Shown piece by piece: positions 11,113-21,292 of a DNA stretch of 64,000 bases. The first letter of the stretch is position 1. Each line of letters begins with the position of its first letter. A model generated the notes under the pieces. It saw only the letters and a program-made list of their open reading frames with translations. It was not told the origin of the DNA and searched no databases. The position numbers and the translations under genes are program-made. Source of the stretch: Caldilineaceae bacterium (GTDB taxonomy: Bacteria > Chloroflexota > Anaerolineae > Caldilineales > Caldilineaceae); assembly GCA_020634815.1 (NCBI GenBank), contig JACKBA010000012.1, positions 62,001 through 126,000 on the forward strand. Direction: 5' to 3'.

Positions 11113-11478
11113 ATGGCTAATGTAAATCGTGCGGTTTCGCGCCAGCGGCGCCATGCACGCGTGCGCGCCAAGGTGCACGGAACGACCGACCGTCCGCGCC
11201 TCAATGTCTATCGCAGCCTCGAGCACATCTACGCTCAGGTGATCGACGACACCACCGGCTCGACGCTGGCCTCTGCCTCGACGGTCGATCATGACCTGCG
11301 CAGCGACGTGGCGTCTCTGAACAAGATCGAACAGGCCAAGGCTGTCGGTAAGGCTGTTGCCGAGCGCGCCAAGGCCAAGGGGATCACCAAGGTGGTGTTC
11401 GATCGCGGCGGTTATCCGTATCACGGCCGGGTGAAGGCACTGGCCGACAGCAGCCGCGAAGGCGGCCTCGAATTCTAA
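11113..11478 (+). CDS. rplR: 50S ribosomal protein L18
   Basis: 5S rRNA-binding protein of the central protuberance. 121 residues; HARVRAKVHGTTDRPRLNVYRS and the C-terminal VVFDRGGYPYHGRVKALAD are diagnostic. It starts 12 bases after rplF behind AGGAGTGAGC. Confidence 0.98.
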   Translation: MANVNRAVSRQRRHARVRAKVHGTTDRPRLNVYRSLEHIYAQVIDDTTGSTLASASTVDHDLRSDVASLNKIEQAKAVGKAVAERAKAKGITKVVFDRGGYPYHGRVKALADSSREGGLEF

Positions 11479-11503
11479 TCGGCAGTTGCCTGGGAGATCT
11501 GAG

Positions 11504-12064
11504 ATGGCGAAGAAAGAACGTAAGAGCAAAGAGCGCGAGAAAGAGCGCGACGAGCGCCGCGACGAGTTCGACGAACGCGTCGTCCACCTGGCCCGCACGG
11601 CCAAGGTCGTGAAGGGCGGTCGCCGCTTTGCATTCCGCGCAGTGGTTGTCGTGGGTGACAAGCAGGGCCGCGTCGGCGTCGGCATTGGCAAGGCGCGTGA
11701 AGTGCCGGATGCCATCCGCAAGGCGTCGGACCGCGCCAAGAAGACGATGGTCAGCGTGCCGCGCCTGGGGAGCACCATCCCCCATGAGGTCACGGCAAAG
11801 TTTGGTTCGGGCCAGGTCATGCTCAAGCCGGCCAGCCCTGGTACGGGCGTCATCGCCGGCGGTGGCGTGCGCGCCGTCGTCGAGGCGGCGGGTATCAGCG
11901 ACATCCTGAGCAAGTCCTTGGGCAGCGACAACATTCTCAACGTCGTGCAGGCGACCTTTGTCGGTCTGAAGGAACTTCAGGATTTCCGGCAGGAGGCTGC
12001 CTACCGTGGCGTCGACCCGGCTCACCTTGCCCCGTTCTGGTACAAGGAGGAGACGCATGGCTGA
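11504..12064 (+). CDS. rpsE: 30S ribosomal protein S5
   Basis: mRNA-entry and decoding-fidelity protein. 186 residues from ATG 11504, selected by TGGGAGA just upstream and homology; an in-frame start 18 bases earlier is less well placed. The N terminus has a very charged stretch of about 25 residues rich in K, E, R and D ahead of the double-stranded-RNA-binding domain (VKGGRRFAFRAVVVVGD), followed by the GVIAGGGVRAVVEAAG region. The last 8 bases overlap rpmD, so translation is coupled. Confidence 0.97.
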   Translation: MAKKERKSKEREKERDERRDEFDERVVHLARTAKVVKGGRRFAFRAVVVVGDKQGRVGVGIGKAREVPDAIRKASDRAKKTMVSVPRLGSTIPHEVTAKFGSGQVMLKPASPGTGVIAGGGVRAVVEAAGISDILSKSLGSDNILNVVQATFVGLKELQDFRQEAAYRGVDPAHLAPFWYKEETHG

Positions 12065-12251
12065 GAAGCAGCAGGCCAAGGTGATTCGCATCAAGCTGGT
12101 GCGGAGCCCTATCGGCTACACCGAAAACCAGAAGCGCACCGTCAAGGCTTTGGGGTTGCGCAAGCTCAACCAGGTGGTTGAGAAGGAAGATTCGCCCGCA
12201 GTGCGCGGCATGATCAACACCGTGTCGCACATGCTCGAGGTGAGCGAATAA
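12057..12251 (+). CDS. rpmD: 50S ribosomal protein L30
   Basis: Small alpha-beta protein of the large subunit. 64 residues, MAEKQQAKVIRIKLVRSPIG, then TVKALGLRKLNQVVEKEDSPAVRGMI in the normal L30 pattern. The ATG at 12057 sits inside the end of rpsE (ATGGCTGA, 8-base overlap) with AAGGAGGAG upstream. Confidence 0.96.
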   Translation: MAEKQQAKVIRIKLVRSPIGYTENQKRTVKALGLRKLNQVVEKEDSPAVRGMINTVSHMLEVSE

Positions 12252-12327
12252 GGCTGATCAGTCCTGCGGGTGGTGGACAGACCATGATCCGCTGGATGCT
12301 CAGCACCTGAATAGTGTGAGGAATGAG

Positions 12328-12807
<480 letters not shown>

Positions 12808-12825
12808 CCAGGTGTAGCGACGGTG

Positions 12826-12851
12826 AGCGCATCGGAAGTAAGCGATGCGCT
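12826..12851. repeat. Hairpin between rplO and secY
   Basis: AGCGCATCG (12826-12834) pairs perfectly with CGATGCGCT (12843-12851) around an 8-base loop, in the 85-base gap before secY. Only two T follow, so any termination would be weak. Confidence 0.5.
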
Positions 12852-12892
12852 TGCCCGGATCGCGCAACATCCTTTTAGAAAGGACCCTGTGA

Positions 12893-14239
<1,347 letters not shown>

Positions 14240-14283
14240 CAGGTTGAGGCCGGAGAATATCCGGCGACCCATGTAGAGAAAGT

Positions 14284-14316
14284 AAGAGACCGGTGGTGAT
14301 GAACCCCGGTCTCTTT
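14284..14316 (+). terminator. Terminator-like hairpin after secY
   Basis: AAGAGACCGG (14284-14293) pairs perfectly with CCGGTCTCTT (14306-14315) around 12 bases, then a short, interrupted T-rich tract. Probably a partial terminator that lets some transcription continue into adk. Confidence 0.55.
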
Positions 14317-14357
14317 ATCCCTTGATTTTCTCTATCTCGACCAAACAGGAGACCGTT

Positions 14358-15011
14358 ATGAGCGAAGCACGCACCTATGTCGTATTGCTCGGCGTTCCCG
14401 GCGCAGGCAAGGGCACGCAGGCAAAATTGCTGGAACAGTCGACCGGGCTGCCCCAGGTGTCGACGGGAGACATCTTCCGTTACAACCTGAAGAACCAGAC
14501 CGAGCTGGGCAAGCTGGCCAAGAGCTACATGGACAAGGGCGATCTTGTGCCGGATGATGTCACGATCCGGATGGTCGAGGATCGACTGCAACAGCCGGAC
14601 TGCGCCCGCGGCGCCATCATGGATGGCTTCCCGCGCAACCTGGTGCAGGCGGCGGCCTTCGACAAGGTTACGGCGCCCTTCGGTGGCGTGCGCGTCGTGC
14701 CGCTGATCAACGTGGAGGACGACGAGACGATCCGGCGCATCACTGGCCGGCGTTCGTGCCGAACCTGCGGGGCGGTCTATCATGTGACGCTCAACCCGCC
14801 CAAGGTCGAGGGTATCTGTGACGTGGACGGCGGCGAGTTGTACCAGCGTGATGACGACAAAGAAGAGACAGTGCGCAATCGTCTGTTTGTCTACTATAAG
14901 CAGACGTCACCGTTGATCGGCTATTACTTTGCCAAGGGCGTGCTGGCCGAGGTGGACGGTTCCCGCTCCATCAATGAAGTCCAACAGGCGCTCATGGCGC
15001 TGATGGGGTAA
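14358..15011 (+). CDS. adk: Adenylate kinase, zinc-lid type
   Basis: Converts ATP and AMP to two ADP in the cytoplasm. 217 residues from ATG 14358, chosen for the CAGGAGA ribosome-binding site. The P-loop is GVPGAGKGTQ, the AMP site is STGDIFR, and DGFPRN is conserved. The LID domain carries CRTC, then C-X2-D 16 residues later, the Cys3-Asp zinc site known from Bacillus adenylate kinase. Lies between secY and map as in many bacteria; the stop is 2 bases from map. Confidence 0.97.
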   Translation: MSEARTYVVLLGVPGAGKGTQAKLLEQSTGLPQVSTGDIFRYNLKNQTELGKLAKSYMDKGDLVPDDVTIRMVEDRLQQPDCARGAIMDGFPRNLVQAAAFDKVTAPFGGVRVVPLINVEDDETIRRITGRRSCRTCGAVYHVTLNPPKVEGICDVDGGELYQRDDDKEETVRNRLFVYYKQTSPLIGYYFAKGVLAEVDGSRSINEVQQALMALMG

Positions 15012-15013
15012 GC

Positions 15014-15835
15014 ATGAACATGTTTCGACGGCAGGCCGCGCGCCCGCTGCGCCGGCAGGCGCCGGCGGCCCAGCGGCCCGAACCACAACTCAAGAGCCCG
15101 CGCGAGATCCAGATCATGCGCGAGGCCGGGCGTATCGTGGCGCGGGTGCATGCCGCCTTGCGCGAGGCGATCCGCCCCGGCGTCAGCACGTGGGATCTGG
15201 ATCAGCTCGCCGTCGAGACCATGGGAAAATACAACGCCGCGTCATGTTTCCTGGGCTACCGTGGCTATCCCGCCAATATCTGCACGAGTATCAATGAAGA
15301 ACTGGTTCACGGGATCCCGAACAAGGATCGCATCCTCAAAGAAGGCGACATCATCAGTATCGATGTGGGTGTACGATACCGTGGTTTCATCGGCGACAGC
15401 GCATGGACATACGCCGTCGGCGAGATCAGCCCGGCAGCCCAGGAACTGATGCGGGTCACGGAGCAAGGTCTGTTTGCAGGCATCGAAGTTGCCTATGCCG
15501 GCAATCGCGTGGTCGACGTCAGCCGCGCCGTGCAGCGTTTCGTCGAAGAGCAGCATATGCACATCGTGCGTGAGTACACGGGGCACGGCGTCGGCCGCCA
15601 GATGCACGAAGCGCCCCAGGTGCTCAACTACGTGAGCAACGATCCCGACGGGCAGACGCTGTTGCGCCCTGGCCTGGTCATTGCGCTGGAGCCCATGGTG
15701 CAGCTCGGTACGTGGCAGACAAAGACGCTCAAGGACAACTGGACCGTCATCAGCAAGGATCGCAGCCTGGCGGCCCACTTCGAGCACACAATTGCGATCA
15801 CGAATAATGGGCCTGAAATTTTGACTCTGCCATGA
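15014..15835 (+). CDS. map: Methionine aminopeptidase, type I
   Basis: Removes the initiator methionine from nascent proteins. 273 residues. The core starts at about residue 27 (LKSPREIQIMREAGRI), preceded by an Arg/Pro-rich extension without a CxxC zinc finger. Metal ligands appear in SIDVGVRYRGFIGDSAWTY (two Asp), TGHGVGRQMHEAP (His), ALEPMV (Glu) and the final HFEHTIAIT (Glu). The start codon is 2 bases from adk. Confidence 0.96.
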   Translation: MNMFRRQAARPLRRQAPAAQRPEPQLKSPREIQIMREAGRIVARVHAALREAIRPGVSTWDLDQLAVETMGKYNAASCFLGYRGYPANICTSINEELVHGIPNKDRILKEGDIISIDVGVRYRGFIGDSAWTYAVGEISPAAQELMRVTEQGLFAGIEVAYAGNRVVDVSRAVQRFVEEQHMHIVREYTGHGVGRQMHEAPQVLNYVSNDPDGQTLLRPGLVIALEPMVQLGTWQTKTLKDNWTVISKDRSLAAHFEHTIAITNNGPEILTLP

Positions 15836-15988
15836 CTTTATGGTAGAGTGGTAGAGTTGCGCTGAGTATCCGTACCTTGTTGGTGCGGCAGCAATACAGA
15901 CGAAATCTGCGTAATCCTAGTGTCTGCCGGGAGCCCGGTATAGGTGACGGGCAGCGCCGGGGTACGTGACAATAGCCGAGGGTGAATC

Positions 15989-16102
15989 ATGAAAGTTCGA
16001 CCATCCGTTAAAAAGATCTGTGAGAACTGTAAGATCGTGCGCCGGCGCGGTGTGCTGTACGTGATCTGCAAGAATCCGAAGCACAAGCAGCGCCAGGGTT
16101 AG
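15989..16102 (+). CDS. rpmJ: 50S ribosomal protein L36, zinc-binding form
   Basis: Smallest large-subunit protein. A 37-codon gene: MKVRPSVKKICENCKIVRRR followed by GVLYVICKNPKHKQRQG. Zinc ligands are Cys11, Cys14, Cys27 and His32, so this is the C+ form. The ATG at 15989 is preceded by CGAGGGTGAATC. In most bacteria infA sits between map and rpmJ; here the 153-base gap holds no infA. Confidence 0.96.
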   Translation: MKVRPSVKKICENCKIVRRRGVLYVICKNPKHKQRQG

Positions 16103-16132
16103 TGGATCGCACAGGAAAGAGGAGCATTTGTC

Positions 16133-16513
16133 ATGGCACGTATTTCCGGTGTTGACATTCCGCGTGAGAAGCGCGTGGTCATCTCGCTGACCTATATCTA
16201 TGGGATCGGCAAGGCCACCAGCCAGAAGATCCTGGCCTCCACGCAGATCGACGAGAACAAGCGGGTTAGGGACCTCGATGAGGCCGAACTGACCCGTCTG
16301 CGTGACTTCATCGACCGCAATTACCTTGTCGAAGGTGACCTGCGTCGTGAGGTCAACATGAACATCAAGCGGCTGATCGAAATTGGCTGCTATCGTGGCC
16401 TGCGCCACCGCCGCAATTTGCCGGCGCGTGGGCAGCGCACACGCACGAACGCCCGTACCCGCCGTGGCGTGCGTAAGACGGTCGCCGGCAAGAAGAAGGC
16501 GCCGCGCAAGTAA
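16133..16513 (+). CDS. rpsM: 30S ribosomal protein S13
   Basis: Head protein bridging to the large subunit and touching the P-site tRNA. 126 residues; ARISGVDIPREKRVVISLTYIYGIG and the C-terminal GLRHRRNLPARGQRTRTNARTRRG are diagnostic. The ATG follows AGAGGAGCATTTGTC, 30 bases after rpmJ. Confidence 0.98.
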   Translation: MARISGVDIPREKRVVISLTYIYGIGKATSQKILASTQIDENKRVRDLDEAELTRLRDFIDRNYLVEGDLRREVNMNIKRLIEIGCYRGLRHRRNLPARGQRTRTNARTRRGVRKTVAGKKKAPRK

Positions 16514-16529
16514 GTGATGATGAATTCTG

Positions 16530-16563
16530 CCGGCTGTTGCTGCTTCCATGTCGCAACAGCCGG
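16530..16563. repeat. Perfect 11-bp hairpin between rpsM and rpsK
   Basis: CCGGCTGTTGC (16530-16540) and GCAACAGCCGG (16553-16563) pair perfectly around 12 bases. No T-run follows. It sits in an 86-base gap where the genes are usually close together. Confidence 0.6.
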
Positions 16564-16599
16564 TGGGATTGAGATTGGAACATTCGGGAGAGAATTACA

Positions 16600-17007
16600 A
16601 TGGCTCGACCTCAACGCACGCGTCGCGATCGTCGCACAGCGCGCAAGGAGAAAAAGAATGTACCTGTCGGTCAGGTGCATATTCATGCGTCGTTCAATAA
16701 TACTATTGTGACGATTACGGACCTGCAGGGCAATACCCTGTGCTGGGCCAGCAGTGGCAGCGCCGGCTTCAAGGGCAGTCGCAAGTCGACGCCGTTCGCC
16801 GGTCAGCTCGCCGCCCAGAGCGCCGCCCAGTCCGCGCGTGGTGATTTCAACATGCGTGAGGTAGACGTGTTCGTGAAGGGCCCTGGGCCTGGCCGTGAAA
16901 GTTCGGTGCGTTCGGTGCAGGCCGCCGGCCTCATCGTGCGCTCGATCACGGACATCACCCCGATCCCGCACAACGGCTGTCGGGCGCCCAAGAAGCGCCG
17001 CGTCTAG
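16600..17007 (+). CDS. rpsK: 30S ribosomal protein S11
   Basis: Platform protein lining the mRNA exit with S7. 135 residues; VHIHASFNNTIVTITDLQGN, SAGFKGSRKSTPFAGQ and the C-terminal DITPIPHNGCRAPKKRRV are characteristic. The ATG lies behind GGGAGAGAATTACA. A terminator-shaped hairpin and a 223-base gap separate it from rpsD. Confidence 0.98.
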   Translation: MARPQRTRRDRRTARKEKKNVPVGQVHIHASFNNTIVTITDLQGNTLCWASSGSAGFKGSRKSTPFAGQLAAQSAAQSARGDFNMREVDVFVKGPGPGRESSVRSVQAAGLIVRSITDITPIPHNGCRAPKKRRV

Positions 17008-17053
17008 TCTCGTGCGCGCAGGACCGGCCGGGACTGAGTGACATCCGATAGTG

Positions 17054-17085
17054 ACAGGTGGCGCAGCAGATGCGCCATCTGTTTT
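17054..17085 (+). terminator. Intrinsic-terminator-like hairpin between rpsK and rpsD
   Basis: ACAGGTGGCGCA (17054-17065) pairs with TGCGCCATCTGT (17071-17082), 11 Watson-Crick pairs plus one G-U, with a 5-base loop and TTTT at 17082-17085. It lies inside a ribosomal operon, which suggests attenuation or processing ahead of rpsD-rpoA. TTGACGTA occurs right after it and again near 17135, but neither has a properly spaced -10. Confidence 0.65.
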
Positions 17086-17230
17086 GACGTATGGCGCCAG
17101 GCGCGCCAGAGATTGAATCCGCCGCTCCAGCCTCTTGACGTAGGGGTGACGCAGCGACGGGTATACAAGTGGAAACGACTGGTTAGAGCATCAGCAGGAA
17201 CGCTGCAAAGCAAACGACTGCGGAGGAAAA

Positions 17231-17869
17231 ATGGCACGATATACAGATTCGGTATGTAAGCTGTGCCGGCGTGAGGGGCAGAAACTGTTTCTCAAGGGCG
17301 AGCGCTGCTTGACCCCGAAGTGCGCCATGGAACGGCGCGCATTCCCGCCGGGCATGCATGGCAAGAAGCAGACCTTCCGCCGGAAGACGTCGGACTATGG
17401 GCTGCAGTTGCGCGAGAAGCAGAAAGCGCGACGCGTTTATGGCGTGCTGGAACGACAGTTCCGCCGCTATTTCGAAGAGGCGAACCGCGCCTCCGGTATG
17501 ACCGGCGTCAACCTGCTGGCCATGCTTGAGCGTCGCCTGGACAACGTCGTCTACCGGCTTGGGCTGGCCGACAGCCGCGCACAGGCGCGCCAGATCGTCC
17601 GCCACGGCCACCTCGAAGTGAACGGCCGCAAGACCGACATCCCTTCGTTCCAGGTTGCCATCGGCGACGTGATCACGGTGCGGACATCGGCGCGCAACAA
17701 GACCTACTTCAAGGAGCGTGCCCAGTTCATGCAGAGTTCGTCCAGCGTGCCGAACTGGCTGCGCATGAGCGTCGTCGACATGAAGGGCGAAGTGCTCGGC
17801 ACTCCTGCCCGCGAGGATATCGAGATCCCGCTGAACGAGCAGTTGATCGTCGAGTATTACAGCCGGTAA
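17231..17869 (+). CDS. rpsD: 30S ribosomal protein S4, zinc-binding form
   Basis: Primary 16S rRNA-binding protein; a translational autoregulator in E. coli and Bacillus. 212 residues. The N terminus carries a Cys4 zinc site (CKLCRREG and CLTPKCAMERR). The S4 RNA-binding domain is at about residues 95-160 (LDNVVYRLGLADSRAQARQIV, VNGRKTDIPSF). AGCGGAGGAAAA precedes the ATG. The 223-base leader with a terminator-like hairpin could be an autoregulatory site, which is inference. Confidence 0.97.
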   Translation: MARYTDSVCKLCRREGQKLFLKGERCLTPKCAMERRAFPPGMHGKKQTFRRKTSDYGLQLREKQKARRVYGVLERQFRRYFEEANRASGMTGVNLLAMLERRLDNVVYRLGLADSRAQARQIVRHGHLEVNGRKTDIPSFQVAIGDVITVRTSARNKTYFKERAQFMQSSSSVPNWLRMSVVDMKGEVLGTPAREDIEIPLNEQLIVEYYSR

Positions 17870-17966
17870 CGAACGGTTGAGTGTGGCTGCGGCAGTGGCG
17901 GCGACTATAGTTGGTCACCGACCCTGCCGCCGGCAAGCCCAATGAACGCTTCCGGGAGGGATGCCC

Positions 17967-18971
17967 TTGTTAAACATGGTATTACCCAAAATTGAGGTTG
18001 AGGCAAGCTCCCAGAATTATGGCCACTTTGTTGTGAGCCCTCTGGAGAGTGGGTACGGCATCACGCTCGGCAATGCCCTGCGCCGTGTCCTGTTGTCGAG
18101 CCTGCCGGGCGCCGCCGTCACGTCGTTGCGGGTGAGCGGGATTCATCACGAATTCTCCGCTATTCCCCACGTGCGTGAGGATATGACGCGCCTGATTTTG
18201 AATGTGAAGCAGATCCGCCTGCGCGCCCAGGGCGAAGAGCCGGTGCGGATTCATGTCGAGGTGTCCAGTGAAGGCCCCATTACGGCCGGTGACCTGAGCT
18301 GCCCGCCCGAAGTCGAGATCGTCAACAAGGATCAATACCTGCTGACGGCCGACTCGAACGATGTCGACATTGACATCGAGATGGTGGTCGGTGTGGGACG
18401 CGGGTACAGTCCGGCCGAAGAGCGTGGCCGCCTGCCGCTTGGTGAGATTCCGGTCGATGCGATCTACAGCCCGATTCGCAAGGCTGCCTATCGTGTTGAG
18501 CGGACGCGCATTGGCCAGCAGACGGACTACGACAAGCTGCACCTGGAGATCTGGACCGACGGCACGATTTCGCCGGACGATGCGTTGCGCCGGGCCGGCA
18601 ACCTGCTGGTCCAGCACCTGACGCTGCTGGCGGGCGCCGAAACGATTATTGTCGAAAAGCACGAAGAGGTTGCCGAGGGCATCCCGACCCGTGTCTTCGA
18701 TGCGCCGATCGAGGAACTTGAGTTGACCGTGCGCGCCTACAACTGTCTCAAGCGCGCTGGCATCACCAAGGTTGGCGAGATTCTGAAGCGCATGGAGAAG
18801 GGTGAAGACGAGATGCTCGCCATCCGCAACTTCGGCAAGAAGTCGCTGGACGAGTTGGTCGATCGGCTGCGCGAAAAGAATTACCTGACGGTGCCCGGTG
18901 TTGACCTGAGTGCCTACATCGGCGACGCCTACCAGCCGCTCACCGAGAGCGACGGCTCAGACGAGGAATAG
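17967..18971 (+). CDS. rpoA: DNA-directed RNA polymerase subunit alpha
   Basis: Assembly platform and promoter-contacting subunit of RNA polymerase. Start chosen at TTG 17967, because GGAGG at 17955-17959 is 7 bases away; the ATG at 17961 lies only one base from that site and the ATG at 17976 is 16 bases away. This gives 334 residues. The N-terminal domain includes GYGITLGNALRRVLLSSLPG; after a flexible linker the C-terminal domain (ELTVRAYNCLKRAGI, RNFGKKSLDEL) is complete. The acidic tail ends SDGSDEE. Confidence 0.96.
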   Translation: MLNMVLPKIEVEASSQNYGHFVVSPLESGYGITLGNALRRVLLSSLPGAAVTSLRVSGIHHEFSAIPHVREDMTRLILNVKQIRLRAQGEEPVRIHVEVSSEGPITAGDLSCPPEVEIVNKDQYLLTADSNDVDIDIEMVVGVGRGYSPAEERGRLPLGEIPVDAIYSPIRKAAYRVERTRIGQQTDYDKLHLEIWTDGTISPDDALRRAGNLLVQHLTLLAGAETIIVEKHEEVAEGIPTRVFDAPIEELELTVRAYNCLKRAGITKVGEILKRMEKGEDEMLAIRNFGKKSLDELVDRLREKNYLTVPGVDLSAYIGDAYQPLTESDGSDEE

Positions 18972-18983
18972 GAGTAGAGAATC

Positions 18984-19367
18984 ATGCGCCATCGAGTATA
19001 TGGGCGCCATTTGGGTCGCAATTCGGCTCAGCGCAAGGCGTTGTTTCGTAACCTGGTGCGGGAACTGTACCTGCACGAACGCATTATCACAACCGAAGCC
19101 AAGGCCCGCGCCATCCGTAGCGATGCCGAGCGCTTGATCACCAAGGCCAAGCGTGGCGTCGGCGCCGAAGGCAGCCGTGTCCATGCGCAGCGCCAGGTCG
19201 TCGCGTATCTGAACGACAAGACCGTGGCTAAGAAGGTCTTCGATGTCTTTGCGCCGCGCTATGCCGCTCGCAACGGCGGGTATACCCGCATGATCAAGCT
19301 GGGCAAGCGCCAGGGCGACGCCGCCGACATGGTGATCCTGGAGCTGGTGGACGGTCAGGTGGCCTGA
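18984..19367 (+). CDS. rplQ: 50S ribosomal protein L17
   Basis: Large-subunit protein near the tunnel exit. 127 residues; MRHRVYGRHLGRNSAQRKAL, the ITTEAKARAIRSDAERLIT segment and the final RQGDAADMVILELV are standard. Lies 12 bases after rpoA (GGAGTAGAG ribosome-binding site) and 11 bases before truA. Confidence 0.98.
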   Translation: MRHRVYGRHLGRNSAQRKALFRNLVRELYLHERIITTEAKARAIRSDAERLITKAKRGVGAEGSRVHAQRQVVAYLNDKTVAKKVFDVFAPRYAARNGGYTRMIKLGKRQGDAADMVILELVDGQVA

Positions 19368-19378
19368 TCGCCGCCGCG

Positions 19379-20272
19379 ATGGCCGAGGTGGATGAACGAG
19401 CCGCCGGGGTGCCGGTACGCTACTACAGCGCACTCGTCGCCTATGACGGCACTGATTACCACGGCTTCCAGGTTCAGCGCAACGCATCATCGGTGCAGGG
19501 CGCGCTGGAAGCGACGTTGGATGCGTTCACCCACCGCGCGAGTCGCGTCGTCGGCGCCGGTCGCACGGACGCCGGTGTGCATGCCCTGGGGCAGGTCATC
19601 GCCGTTCGGCTCGGCTGGGCGCACACGGCAGCCGACCTGCAGCGGGCGTGGAACGCACACCTGCCGCCGGCAATCACGGTGCGTTGCGTTGTCGAAGCGC
19701 CGGATGACTTTCATCCGCGTTTCAGCGCCTTGAGCCGGACGTACCGTTACACGGTGCGGAATGCCGGCAGCGAGGATTGGCGCACGCTGCCGCGACGGTC
19801 GCCGTTGACGGATCGCTTCGCTCTCTTTGAGGGCCGGCCGCTCGACGAAGCGGTCATGGAGGAAGCGGCCCGGCACCTGGTTGGCACGCATGACTTTGCC
19901 ACCTTTGGCCAGCCGCCCGAACCGGGCGATGGCACGGTGCGTACGGTCCTGGCGGCACGGTGGGATGTGACGGACGAGGCACTGGGATTGTATCCCGGCC
20001 GGCAGCTTGTCTTTACCATCACCGCCAATGCGTTTCTGCGGCAGATGGTGCGTAACATCGTCGGGACGCTCCTGGCGGTGGGACGTGGCGAGTGGCGGGT
20101 AGCGGATGTAGCGAATGCGCTGGCGGCGAGACGCCGCAACCGTTCAGCTCCGCCGGCGGCGCCGCAGGGTCTGGTACTGGAAAAAGTCACCTATCCGCAT
20201 TGGCTGGATGGGTTGATTCATGGAAATTCGTCGACTGATATTCAGTTGCCGCAAGGCACCGAAGTTGTTTGA
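19379..20272 (+). CDS. truA: tRNA pseudouridine(38-40) synthase TruA
   Basis: Isomerises uridines 38-40 in the anticodon stem-loop. 297 residues. The catalytic motif GAGRTDAGVHALGQV contains the nucleophilic Asp; AYDGTDYHGFQ and the C-terminal FLRQMVRNIVGTLLAVG segment complete the TruA pattern. No clear Shine-Dalgarno precedes the ATG 11 bases after rplQ, so translation may be coupled. The order rplQ-truA-rplM-rpsI also occurs in Firmicutes. Confidence 0.96.
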   Translation: MAEVDERAAGVPVRYYSALVAYDGTDYHGFQVQRNASSVQGALEATLDAFTHRASRVVGAGRTDAGVHALGQVIAVRLGWAHTAADLQRAWNAHLPPAITVRCVVEAPDDFHPRFSALSRTYRYTVRNAGSEDWRTLPRRSPLTDRFALFEGRPLDEAVMEEAARHLVGTHDFATFGQPPEPGDGTVRTVLAARWDVTDEALGLYPGRQLVFTITANAFLRQMVRNIVGTLLAVGRGEWRVADVANALAARRRNRSAPPAAPQGLVLEKVTYPHWLDGLIHGNSSTDIQLPQGTEVV

Positions 20273-20287
20273 TAGAGGAGCAGTAAC

Positions 20288-20722
20288 GTGGAAACAGTTA
20301 CGCTGAGCGAAAAGGAATCGTTGGCCGGCCGTGAATGGCACGTCGTCGACGCCACCGGGAAGACCCTGGGTCGCCTGGCTTCGGAAATTGCGCGCATTCT
20401 GCGTGGCAAGCACAAGCCGACGTTCTCGCCCAATCTGGATTGCGGCGACTTTGTGATCGTCATCAATTGCGAGCGCGTGGCCGTGACCGGCACCAAGCTG
20501 GATAGCGTCCGCTACTATCGTCACTCGCGCCATCCCGGCGGCCTCAAGAGTCGCAGCATGCGCGAGATGATGAATATGTTCCCCGACCGGGTCATCTACG
20601 AGGCCGTGCGAGGAATGATGCCGAAGACGAAGCTGGGCCGCGCGCAGATGAAGAAGCTGCGTGTCTATGCGGGCGATCAGCATCCGCACGCCGCCCAGAC
20701 GCCCACGGTGTTGGAACTGTAA
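20288..20722 (+). CDS. rplM: 50S ribosomal protein L13
   Basis: Early-assembly large-subunit protein. 144 residues from GTG 20288, preceded by AGAGGAGCAGTAAC. WHVVDATGKTLGRLASEIA, the KHKPTFSPNLDCGDFVIVIN block and RGMMPKTKLGRAQMKKLRVY are diagnostic. Confidence 0.97.
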   Translation: METVTLSEKESLAGREWHVVDATGKTLGRLASEIARILRGKHKPTFSPNLDCGDFVIVINCERVAVTGTKLDSVRYYRHSRHPGGLKSRSMREMMNMFPDRVIYEAVRGMMPKTKLGRAQMKKLRVYAGDQHPHAAQTPTVLEL

Positions 20723-20809
20723 AAGAACATTCTCATGCGCCCGCACGCCTGCCTTGATGAGCGGTGCAACCGGGTGACGCAGGGATAGGTAATCAAGACG
20801 GAGAGTCAA

Positions 20810-21199
20810 ATGGCTGAATATGTAGAAGCAATCGGTCGCCGCAAGGAAGCATCGGCACGCGTGCGCATCTATCCTGGCACCGGTGAGATCGTTGTCAACG
20901 ACAAGCCTGTCGACGACTATTTCGGTCGCGCGCTGGACCAGATGATCCTGCGCCAGCCGCTGGCGTTGACCGGCACCGAAGCGACGCTCAACGTCAGCGT
21001 CAAGGTGCATGGTGGCGGCGATTCCGGCCAGGCTGCGGCTGTGCGCCTGGGCATTGCCCGTGCGCTCGTGGAGCAGGACGCCAATCTGCGCCCAGTGCTC
21101 AAGGCCGCCGGTTTCCTGACGCGCGATGCTCGTGCCAAGGAGCGCAAGAAACCCGGTCTCAAGCGCGCCCGCAAGGCACCGCAGTACACGAAGCGCTAA
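20810..21199 (+). CDS. rpsI: 30S ribosomal protein S9
   Basis: Head protein whose C-terminal tail reaches the P-site tRNA. 129 residues; VEAIGRRKEASARVRIYPG, GGGDSGQAAAVRLGIARAL and the terminal KKPGLKRARKAPQYTKR, ending in the conserved KR, are all present. The ATG follows GACGGAGAGTCAA. Last gene of the superoperon; a strong terminator begins 30 bases after its stop. Confidence 0.98.
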   Translation: MAEYVEAIGRRKEASARVRIYPGTGEIVVNDKPVDDYFGRALDQMILRQPLALTGTEATLNVSVKVHGGGDSGQAAAVRLGIARALVEQDANLRPVLKAAGFLTRDARAKERKKPGLKRARKAPQYTKR

Positions 21200-21228
21200 A
21201 CCCGTTTCGGCTGTACCAACTGTAGACG

Positions 21229-21280
21229 ACGCAGACAGGCGTTCCGGTCGCAACCGGCGCCTGTCTGCGTTCTTTTGTTT
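21229..21280 (+). terminator. Strong intrinsic terminator of the ribosomal superoperon
   Basis: A perfect 13-bp stem (ACGCAGACAGGCG 21229-21241 with CGCCTGTCTGCGT 21258-21270), a loop containing an inner CCGG/CCGG pairing, and the T-rich run TTCTTTTGTTT. Confidence 0.9.
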
Positions 21281-21292
21281 CCAGGGAAAAGC

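Noticed and set aside
15836..15988. Hidden infA between map and rpmJ
   Set aside because: Frames are too short and lack the IF-1 fold signature.
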